A stretch of 64,000 nt of DNA, taken from contig NC_084814.1 in assembly GCF_963583255.1 (NCBI RefSeq), forward strand, positions 20,972,262-21,036,261. Reading direction: 5' to 3'. Shown here one piece after another: positions 14,712 to 24,382 of this stretch (the stretch's first letter is position 1; each line of letters begins with the position of its first letter). A program made the position numbers and the translations under genes. The notes beneath the pieces were generated by a model. It ran no database searches and had not been told where the DNA came from. It was given only the letters and a program-made list of their open reading frames with translations. This DNA is from Pyrus communis (lineage: Eukaryota > Streptophyta > Magnoliopsida > Rosales > Rosaceae).

Positions 14712-15198
14712 TGATTAATACTAGACTTACCATATTTTTTGTATCACATTTGTACAACTTCTTTTATAGAGGTATGACCCATTGACATATGTGGATTTCA
14801 TTTCTATTACAGATATGGAACAAATGTGGTTTGAAAAATATGATAAATGTAGTATTTTTATAAAAAAAAAAAATCCACAACATAATGATTTGAAATATTA
14901 CGTTAGAAAGTTAAAAAGATTGATGATTTTCATACTCTTTTTTTTTTTTTTTTTCTTGTGCACTCCTCTTGTTTTTGTTCGTTAGTGTTTCTGATTTATT
15001 CAATTGTGAGGCTACGAAAAAGAGGAAGTAGTGCATTGGAGTGTAAAAATCATTTTCCCTTATAATTTGCATGTCCAATCTTATACAGAAGTCTGCAAAG
15101 ACCTAAAATATGCATGCATTAAGATTTTATTCGGTAACTGTGTTTCTTTTGTTTTGTAATATCTTTTTTGTAGAATCAAGCCTCAGAAGCACTCGTGA
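14681..15198 (+). other. Putative 3' intron and terminal exon of NLR-A
   Basis: A GTACGC donor follows an AAAAG at 14680. A TTTTTTGTAG acceptor ends at 15173, after a T-rich tract. Joining them would replace the read-through tail with a short tail ending IKPQKHS and a stop at 15196-15198. Donor, acceptor and terminal exon are preserved in all five NLR copies, which suggests that the spliced form is the ancestral C-terminus. This is inference from conservation; transcripts would decide. Confidence 0.5.
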
Positions 15199-15394
15199 GA
15201 CTGCAGTGAGTTCCCCTTTGTGCTAGTTGATTTTGCAGTGAATGTCAACTTTCGTTATAATAACAGAGCTGATTATATACGTGTTGAGTCATTCACCCTA
15301 CAAGGAAGAATCCGTCCGTAGTTTGTGTGTTGTGTGAAGTTGCAAACATTGGTCAATCTTGGTTTCTTATTTGCCCTTTGTGAAATTGAATAAT

Positions 15395-15608
15395 GCCCAA
15401 GATTCTATTTGTGTAACTGAAACTTATATTATTGATTGCTTGCGTGTGTTTTGATGTAATAATATTGGTTTGAAATTGAATATGTCACTAATAAGAATAA
15501 TGCCCAAGATTCTGTTTGTGTAACAAGAACTTATATTATTGTTTGCTTGCGTGTATTTTGATGTAATAATATTGGTTTGGAACTGAATCTGTCACTGATG
15601 AGACCAAT
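15395..15608. repeat. Two-copy 107-bp tandem repeat in NLR-A 3' flank
   Basis: Two adjacent units begin GCCCAAGATTCT at 15395 and 15502. Each continues through TTGTGTAAC, CTTATATTATTG, TTGATGTAATAATATTG and CTG/ATGTCACT. The pair is also present downstream of NLR-B, -C, -D and -E, so the duplication predates amplification of the cluster. No function is evident. Confidence 0.7.
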
Positions 15609-15841
15609 TCTAACTAAACCAATGATTATGAACCATTTTTCATTTTCAATATTTATTGTTTTTTTATCAAGTTTTCAAATATATATTGTTTTAGAGAAGC
15701 AAATTTTTTAGGGATGTTTTAGCTCACTATGGTTTTTACCTGAGAAATTATTTGATGGTACGATATTACCACGTCAGCTAGTGATACTTCTATTCAAATT
15801 TTAACATGTGTGCAATTTCTTACAACTGGATTAAAAGCTTT

Positions 15842-16120
15842 CTGCCAGTATCCGAGCCCGCCAGAAAGCAACCCCGACGGGGTCGGGGCTGATTCGAGGC
15901 CCATGGACTATCCTAAGAAAAGGCTCGGGTCCGAGCCATCATTGAAATCGTCAGCTCCATGGTCGACCTCTCCCGGAAAGGCCAAAACGTCGACCTAAAC
16001 ACCCTCAAGACCACCGTGTGCCGCAAGTACGGCCTCTCACGTGGGCTGAAGCTGGTCGAAATGATTGCAGCTCTACCGAAGTCGGAACGTGAAGCTCTTC
16101 TCCCCAAGCTCTGGGCCAAA
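15842..16120 (+). pseudogene. ELP3: ELP3 relic 2: exon 1 fragment
   Basis: The sequence matches the first exon of ELP3 from just after the start codon through the N-terminal helical region (VDLSRKGQN..., [23 protein letters not shown]). The ATG is absent, an in-frame TAA at 15914-15916 replaces a Glu codon, and homology stops abruptly at 16120, well before the radical-SAM motif. The remainder of this ELP3 copy seems reduced to an intron scrap at 21836-21915 on the far side of 5.7 kb of transposon-like DNA. Dead. Confidence 0.88.
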
Positions 16121-16895
16121 CACGTGACTCAATGAATCCAACCGAAGATTAAACTTAATAATGGATTCAAACAACCATACATACCTTATAAGTCATCTGC
16201 AAATGTAAGGCATTAATTACATGAAACTTAAGCTCCCACTGATTTGCAACATCGTCACTTATTTTGCAAATCACTACTTAAATCATACTTTTGAAATATG
16301 CTTGTGGGAACACCCTTACTTTGTCAATGAATGCATATCACAACAAAATTATCTTTCTTTAACCTTTCCTTAACACCTTAAATAACATAATCTCAATGAA
16401 AGGTAAAACTAAGACATTCACCGATGTTTATACAAAATCATGCATTTCACAACCATCTATTTGCATTAATAATTCCATATTTGTGCTAAGTCCCCATGAG
16501 CCTCAAAATTCTTTCTAAAGATTAACAAATAATCAATCAAGGCATCCAAATGATTGCAAGTAAAAATATACACATACACCAAGTACTCATTATGCAACTT
16601 AAACATATTATTGTCATTCGAGTCATGGCATAATTCTAATTTCATCAACCAAAACACATATTCATGGAAGATAGAATAACACTTTATGCAGGTCTACTTA
16701 ATGCTCAAAACTTTAGAACAACTCCCACTAAGCTTTTAGAGTTTATACACTTATTGCAAATAAGTTAATGAGTGTGAAGCCCAATTTTCTTTCACTAATT
16801 CTCCCACTTGGGCAAACACTCATTCATATATTCTTTCAAGGATGTACCTAAACAAAATTGCTTCATATTTTAGACATAATTAAATAGACATCACA
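16121..16895. mobile_element. Probable retroelement-derived non-coding sequence
   Basis: No protein is readable. Words such as CTCCCACTGATTTG, ACTCCCACTAAG and TTCTCCCACTTGGGC resemble the reverse complement of purine-rich 3' ends (AAGTGGGAGAA) of plant copia elements. One such sequence abuts the LTR at 47889. The block replaces the middle of ELP3 relic 2 and is repeated almost identically at 60517-61288. Assignment to a minus-strand copia remnant is tentative. Confidence 0.35.
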
Positions 16896-17542
16896 TGTCA
16901 CATCCCGGCCCGGGGCGGATCACTTCCCGGGCCCGACTCCACCACCGTAGCACGATATTGTCCGCTTTAGGCCCCGACCACGCCCTTACGGTTTTGTTTC
17001 TGAGAACTGACACGAGAACTTCCCGATGGGCCACCCATCCTGGGAATGCTCTCGTGCACTACTCGCTTAACTTCGGAGTTCCCATGGAACCCAAAGCCAA
17101 TGAGCTCCCAAAAGGCCTCGTGCTAGGTAGGGATGGGAATATACATTTAAGGATCACTCCCCTGGGCGATGTGGGATGTCACAATCCACCCCCCTTAGGG
17201 GCCCGACGTCCTCGTCGACACATTTCCGGCCAGGGATTGGCTCTGATACCAATTTGTCACATCCCGGCCCGGGGCGGATCACTTCCCGGGCCCGACTCCA
17301 CCACCGTAGCACGATATTGTCCGCTTTAGGCCCCGACCACGCCCTCACGGTTTTGTTTCTGGGAACTCACACGAGAACTTCCCGATGGGCCACCCATCCT
17401 GGGAATGCTCTCGTGCACTACTCGCTTAACTTCGGAGTTCCCATGGAACCCGAAGCTAGTGAGCTCCCAAAAGGCCTCGTGCTAGGTAGGGATGGGAATA
17501 TACATTTAAGGATCACTCCCCTGGGCAATGTGGGATGTCACA
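16896..17542 (-). mobile_element. Complete Cassandra TRIM with 5S-rRNA-like LTRs
   Basis: Two 288-bp LTRs (16896-17183 and 17255-17542) differ at about seven positions and flank a 71-bp interior. On the minus strand the interior begins with a primer binding site, TTGGTATCAGAGCC, and ends with a purine-rich tract before the 3' LTR. The flanking 5-bp target duplication is TCACA (16891-16895 and 17543-17547). The LTRs on the minus strand contain AACTCCGAAGTTAAGCG and AGGATGGGTG, which match plant 5S rRNA including the internal Pol III control region, the hallmark of Cassandra. It encodes no protein and would need other elements for mobility. The open frames across it are spurious. Confidence 0.93.
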
Positions 17543-19477
17543 TCACAACCAACATAAAGTTATCAAACAGAATTTCAGCAATGAGTTACAATTACTTTAG
17601 AATTTATCATAATTAATTTATAAGCTTAGTTGGTACTAAAATTTTGCAGATCAGAATAGACATATTAATCTTCATAAAATAAAAATATAGAGCCATTTTA
17701 GGTCAAAATAATTATCTAAAGTGACGTCTCAAAAGACAAAAACAATCTGCCAGCAAAACTGTCTGTACGAGCATGGGTTACTAGTAAATTCACCGTAATT
17801 ACATTACATGGCAAAAACTTACGAAAATGTGCAGACACATAGTAGACATATATATGTTGAACATATAAAAAATTCAGGTCATTTGGTGACCATTAAACAT
17901 GTCATTCATCCGATTTAAATCAAGACAATTAGCCAGAAACAATTATGTGCATCTATCATGAATTTATACATCCATAACAAATTCAGTTTCATATCATTTC
18001 AATCTCAATGTCCAAAGGAAACTCTAGTAGTCAAATTTCATCCTCTAAAAACAACATCATAGTTCAAATTGAAAAGATTTACAAGCATAAGACTTAAATA
18101 ATGTGTACCTTAGCAATCCTTGATTAACCTTCATGGGTCCAATACTTTGCATCAACAAGTCTCATGAAGAGACACAAAATACGTCATGATGCAACCGATT
18201 TCCATGCCTTAAAACCACAAACTATTATGGGGCTCATAGTGGGATTTTGTAACTGATGGCATGGAACTTTATCCCCAATCAACTTCATGAAACTAGATTA
18301 ATTTACACCTACGGGCAAGCAAATTAATTAGTTTCTAGTACTGGATTATATGTCACAAGAGTTAGCTTCATAAAAAAAACTTCAACACCTATGGGCAAGA
18401 TGAAGTTTACACAAACTCTTTTGAAATAAAACCCATACTATGCCATCTTAATTAAAACAAAGGAAACAATCCACATCTACAAGCAAGAAGATTATCCCTT
18501 TTATTCTAATTAAGATGCCATGTTGATTGAAGTAACTTAAAACCACAGTCCCAGCATCAACTAGCTAAGCCACTACGGCTTGCTTAGTTGACAAGACCTT
18601 GATCACCTCCAGCCTGAAACAATACAAACATCACATGGATTAATTAGCTGTAAGTGACAAAATTATGATAACCTAATTCAAGCTTCAAGTCTTGCCAACA
18701 AATGGCCTTAATTTAATAATCTCAAAAAACCTAACAACATACTTGAAAAGAGATTAATCACATATAGATCAAGTTGTATAAGAACTGTAATATCAATCTT
18801 CCGCCACAAGGATATCAACACGTATGAGAAAACATGATGGAGCTAATAGATTCAAAATGGAAACACTTTAAACAACACAATCGCTTTTAATTCAAAAGCC
18901 AAAATTGTGATATCACCTAAATGCTTTCTTAAGTCAAACGGGTTCCTTTCCTTTTGTACCTTTATTTCCGTAGTACAAGACTCCTAACCATTAGCATCAA
19001 AATCGTGCATTAGCCTTGTAAATACCAAATTAAGTAAAGGAACAACCAAAATTCTTTTCTTCCAAAAGAAAAATCTCCAATACATTCCATACATTAGCCT
19101 TGAATAATTTCTTTTCTTCTCCCCTTATGGCACATAAAAATTTGACTCATCAAAACATTGTTTAAATTTTTTAGGCATAGGAAAAACTAACAAACTATAT
19201 ACAAGTTTGAAAACTTATGCTTATCAATTTTAGCCATATGCTTTGAATGAAATAAATACATATGTGCACCACTTCTTTATAAACATATATATAATCACAT
19301 GACCAACCATAATTGTCATATAAATAGATAAAATACAAACGAGAATTGTCACATAATTACTGCAAACCTCATTCACTTGTATAATGTTCTTGTTCTTGCC
19401 ACCAAATGCTTTCTGTCACTCTCAGTCAATCCACAAGTTATGCATCAATTTCATAGTTAACTAGTCATGTACAATTA
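17543..19477. other. AT-rich non-coding, likely decayed retroelement
   Basis: No open frame of note. Two passages with alternating AAGTTTACAC/CAACACCTATGGGCAAG-like words (about 18290-18520) look like LTR or untranslated retroelement sequence, but I could not find paired ends or a primer binding site. It separates the two remains of ELP3 relic 2. Confidence 0.35.
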
Positions 19478-20384
19478 GGGCGTGTTTGTTTGCCATCCTT
19501 AGCCCTCATTGGATTGGACTAGACTAACATCTAGTCTAATTCTGTGTTTTTTAGTATCAGGGATTAGCATTGGTGGGACTAGGAGGGACTTGCGTTCACT
19601 AAAGCCTTCACTAAAGGGTCTTAGCGAGACCCTCCAAAAACAGCCAGACTGCTAAGACCAGCTTCGTTCGCTCCTCTAATCCTCTGTTGATCTCACTCTT
19701 TCTGCTTTCAGACCCATGGATCTCGTCCTTTGCACATCAATAGCAACATCGGTCTCGCACTGCAGATGCAAGAAAGCAATCTCACACTGCAAAATCAGGA
19801 CATCGGTCTCAACCACATGCTCCAACTGTAGACCAAACATCTTAACCATTCGAAGAATTTAGAAACACGAAAAAATGAAAAGAGAAATTGACGAAGTAAA
19901 TCAAATCAAGGGCAGATATAGGCTTTCCTAAAGCTCATATATGTTGAAAATGGAGATAAAATGCTACTAAAGCAAATGGTTGAATAAAAGAAACATCTCA
20001 ACATTTCAACAACAACGATTGAAAGAACAAAGCCAGGTAGTAATAACTTGATCAGAGGGAGAAATAACCCATCAGCTTGTTTCTAGGGAATGTGAAATTT
20101 TGCAAAAAAATAGTTTTGAAGGATCTGAAATGCAAAAAAAAGATGGAGAAACGAAGAGAGTGTGACGGGGTCAAAGAGGGAGAAAAACAGAACAGTGTCT
20201 AGGGAGAGGGAGAGTTCTTAAGAAAATGAAAAATGTTGCATAATAATAAAATATTAAGTATGTATTAAAATATTAATAGATATGTATTAAATAATGTAAT
20301 ATTAAAGTTTGTTATTATTTTGATTTTTAGTCCAATACTGCATCAAACGTTTCACTAAGTTAGTCCAGTGCAACAAACGCACCC
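19478..20384. mobile_element. PIF/Harbinger-type non-autonomous element
   Basis: The left end GGGCGTGTTTGTT and the inverted right end (AACAAACGCACCC) match at 11 of 13 positions. Subterminal regions also pair (GGACTAGACTAAC against TTAGTCCAGT). The 907-bp element is flanked by TTA at 19475-19477 and 20385-20387, the target preference of PIF/Harbinger transposons. No transposase is readable. The class assignment rests on the 3-bp TTA duplication and TIR style. Confidence 0.7.
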
Positions 20385-21835
20385 TTACATGACTATACTG
20401 AGATAGGAACGCAAAATTGTAGACAAAACTAATTTTGAGTAGTCATGCAGATTCCTTATGGAGTTAATATGACTAAACATTACTTGAATTAATCCCCAGT
20501 CATACTCAAGTACGAGTACATAGTGTATATATTCTGGACATAACAATAATTTTACCGCATGATTAGTGCTAATCTGCCAGATTTATCATATATTTATGTC
20601 TTTGCATAGGATCATCTCAAGCAATATAGGACAACTCAATCCCCTTAAAAAGAAATATGCCATATGTCATTTTGCTACATGTTTGCAAAACTTAAAATTT
20701 TAATCCATATTGATTATTTCCAACAACAACCAATGACATGGCTATTACGTTCGGTCTATATATGTTTCCTACACATTATCATGTAACACAACTGATTGAA
20801 AATATTTCCATGAATTTATATTACCCATGAAAAACAGAGCAATGGACTTACTCATGTACTAGTGCCGAAACACCCAGACTATTTTGACAGAATATAGTCT
20901 CAAAAACAAGTAAAATAATTTATGCATATTTACATATGCTTCTAAGTATGCTTTTCATATGCATATAAGAATTTATCATGTTCAAAGCATATATTTTCTC
21001 TTTGTTATAATTATCAAGTTCAAAACTTAATAATCAAAACTAACATATGTATGATCGACTATTTCGTATTTGACATATATAATGATCAACACCATTTGCT
21101 TTGGTAGAGGACTTTACCGAGCTTGCTGAGTTGAGACGCTTCATCAATATTCCTTGGCAAGGTCAGAACAAAAGTATATATTTGCATATGCTTACAAAAT
21201 TGACAACGACATTAGCCGAAAGTGGTTGTATCTGTCACTAAATTTATTCAACCAAAACCATTAGCTTGAAAGTCGAAATAGAAAACTTAAAGCATGCCAT
21301 ATTCTTTCAGTCACGATTAATTTAGTAAAGATGAACAAACTGTACCAATCTTTCTTTATGAGAACTGAATACGAGAAAGAAATCTTTAAGTGCTTGAAAA
21401 CCTACCATTCAACAATTATTAGTTTACCAATTTAAGAGTGATATATCAAATAGCAGAATATGTGATTCCAAGGAGATGAGATTCCCTGCAAGTCAAGCGC
21501 ATCTTTCAAAAGGAGATGTGATATTATTCCCTGCAAGGCTGCACGTGCATTGGTAGGTGATGTCTATGACTTGTTGTCGTCCGTTGGACGATGGTGTCTC
21601 TGTGTCTCGGCATGGTTCATTGGTTTTATTAGATCGACGATGGCTTCACTTACTAGCAGCCAGCTTCTGTTCTCCCAAGGTTGGGGTAGGCACGCACCAA
21701 CCAAAGGGGGCAGGCACAATCGTAAGCCCCGTCAGCCTCTGCTCTTTAACCGACCTCCATCTTTGATTTTTAATATTTAACCAACACTTGAATTTAGGAT
21801 CAAAACGGAACTGATCATAGAATATGTCTGCACAT
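20385..21835. other. AT-rich non-coding stretch
   Basis: I see no gene. A somewhat GC-richer piece near 21550-21770 gives short overlapping frames in several phases, but none resembles a known protein. Its origin is unclear. Confidence 0.35.
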
Positions 21836-21915
21836 ATCAACTGTTTTATGTTACCGTAAGTGTTGAGATTAATATATTGCGGGTAATGTGCTCCATCAAA
21901 CTTCAGAAAATCATA
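21836..21915 (+). pseudogene. ELP3: ELP3 intron scrap (rest of relic 2)
   Basis: The 80 bp from ATCAACTG through CTTCAGAAAATCATA match the last intron of ELP3 relic 1 (about 7560-7638), including TGTTACCGTAAGTGTTGAG. They join directly to the conserved NLR 5' flank. This places an old breakpoint between the ELP3 and NLR halves of the repeating unit. Confidence 0.75.
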
Positions 21916-24382
21916 AAAAAGTAATTGAACTTTACTGGAAGTGTATATAAACTTTCGTAATGTGAATTAAAATTACAGTGTGCTTGAGTGATTTTACAAA
22001 ATCTTGTGTTTGTTATTTGAAATAAGAGTTTTCTATTATATTTTTAATTTATTCGAAGCTAGTGCAACGTCAATATGACCCCACCTCGCAATTATTGTCG
22101 GCGAGCAAAACACATCCTACGCGGTTTTGGTCTTCGTCTTTGTCCAAAGGTTTTGGTCTTCGTCTGAAATTATTGGTCTTTGGCAGAAACTATTCGTAAG
22201 AGCCAAAAAGTATTGGTCTTTCTTTCATGACTTCATGACTTCAATCATAACTTGCAATTGTTTCTATTAAAGTGAATTCTCTAATTGCACTTGTTTCTCC
22301 GTCGAATCAAATGAGAATAGATAAGAGGCTCGTGGAATTGACGGGAGAGGTTAGGAATGGCTATATTCTATTAGCGAGCTCCAATCCCTTCATCTCGTAT
22401 TTGATATTTTTATTTTCATTGACAAAGGAGCCCAACAATAACCACGCCAGAGCAACCGAAGCATATCATTGCAACTCTTTTGTGAGCTTCCATATGCCCC
22501 AGGGTATGTTATTCTGCACTCTTACTACCACATCTAATATCCTTCTAGAAATTTTCTGGAAGAAAGTATAGGGGTTTATGAGCTACATCTGACTTTTGTT
22601 TCACCTTTTTTTCTTATTATATATGTAATTCAGATTCTGAGCATTCATCCTTTAACGCAAGACTTCAAATTTGATTTCTTCTTCAACAACATTGCTGGTA
22701 TAAAAAAGGGGTAAGTTATTGATCTATACGCCATTAAGTTGAATTTGGTTGCAAGTCTAATCAATATTATTTGGTGTTTTATTTTAATAATTTAGCAAGC
22801 AAACAAGTTATATTCATTGTGTTTTTTATGTTTTCGTGTCATATTCGTCATTTTAACAGGTAATCAATATTATTTGGTGTTTTATTTTAGTAATTTAAGC
22901 AAGCAAACGAGTTATATTTATCGTGTTTTTGTTGTTTTCGCGCCATATTCGTCACTTTAATAGGTAATGTCGTGTTAAATTTGTTATCTTAATGAATTCT
23001 TAACAAGTGACCCAATAACGCCTTAATTCCTTAATGAATCGTGTCATATCACGTTCATTTAATAGGTCATGCAAGAAATTAATATACCTAATATTTAGAT
23101 TTGGAAAACGGTATCTCATCAGGTTCTTAATGGGCGACCCGATAATTACCTTAATCATTAACGAATTGCACTAGGCGCTAGTCGGTGGCAGGCAAGAGCT
23201 TAGGCGATTTTTTTATTTTTACAGGAGCTTCGTAGCTTATCTGGGTTTCATTTGCCCGGAGTGCCATTCCCACGGGTTTCATTTGCCCGGTATTTTGCAG
23301 AGTAATAGGTAGTGGTTAGAGAAGAAGGTTGCAAGTTATGTAGCTATGTGGGCATCGCATTTGAGAATAGGTTTGCCACCCTTTGTTGTAAGTTATTTCC
23401 GCTGAGTTTTGATGTATATTATATGTATGAGTCCCAGTGACTACGTATTTTATATTGTACCGCTACTGATCATATGCGTGTGTCGATTCCGGGTGTATCT
23501 CAAGATCGGGGCGTGACAATTTATTGAAAAAATAACAATTTATTGAAAAAATAAAATGCAAAATGAAAGTTATCTATTTTCTGTAAAGCTTATAACAATT
23601 TATTGAAAAAATGAAAGTATTCAGCAAGTATATTACAATGTCTTGAAAAAATAAATGCAAAGTGAAAGTTATCTAACTTCTAGGTAGGCGGGTGCGGGCG
23701 CCTAGGTAGGTCTAGGTGCTCTTTCGTAATTTTCAAATTCTTAGGCATTAATCTGGACGGTGGTCAACCACCTAGGGTTGTAGGGATTTTTAAAACAATG
23801 GTTAACGTGTTTACCCAAAACCTATTTGTGCATCGTTCAATGTCTAATTAAGGGCAAAAAATTGTGTGGCATTTGTGTAGAGTTCAATCTACTATACCCG
23901 AAACATTCCGTTCTTCTTTTCGGCGTGTGTACTTTATTTTAACAACAATTTTGTGGTACTTATCAACTGCCACCTACAAAGAATTGAAACTTTTTGTTAT
24001 CCTTAACACTGACAAAAATCCATGACATTTGGTGGAAGAATTAGATTGAATGAGTTAGACATTTTCAATCATAGATTTTTGTTCTTGAACCAAATTCTTT
24101 AATTCTGTGTTCTTACAAAAAATTAAGACTCGAAAAGTAGTTTTCGAACTTTTGACGTTTGGCCCTTTGTTAAACTGAATGAAAGTTAAGAACAGAAATT
24201 TAAATTTCTTGAGTACCTTATTTATGTCTTGAATTCTTTTGGCTTGTGGTTTCGTTTTGAAAACTAAGCACATAGTTTGTACAATACAAAAATTTATCCA
24301 TTGCATTCTTTTTTTCTTTTTCTATTGTTTTGAAACTTGTCTATTCTGCAGACAAATTGCATACCAAGTATCGAAGGCCAAT
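21916..24382 (+). promoter_or_regulatory. Conserved 5' flank of NLR-B
   Basis: Homologous to 9797-11944, with extra sequence around 22140-22500 that is also seen, diverged, upstream of NLR-C. NLR-A has therefore lost it. Paired CTAGGCG arms occur at about 23168-23210 and 23683-23725. A remnant ending CGGGGCGTGACA (about 23518) lies between them. A pyrimidine-rich tract ending TTCTGCAG lies about 30 bp before the ATG, as in NLR-A. Confidence 0.45.

Noticed and set aside
16980..17110. Possible 5S rRNA genes on the minus strand (also at 17340-17470 and 49700-49800)
   Set aside because: Only a 5S-like segment inside Cassandra LTRs. The flanks are LTR sequence and the 5S resemblance is partial.
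16895..17616. Overlapping open frames of 144 and 146 codons
   Set aside because: They lie entirely within the Cassandra LTRs and interior, repeat each other's sequence, and resemble no protein.
21550..21780. Two overlapping open frames of 69-76 codons
   Set aside because: Different phases over the same DNA, no family resemblance, no splice or start context to support them.
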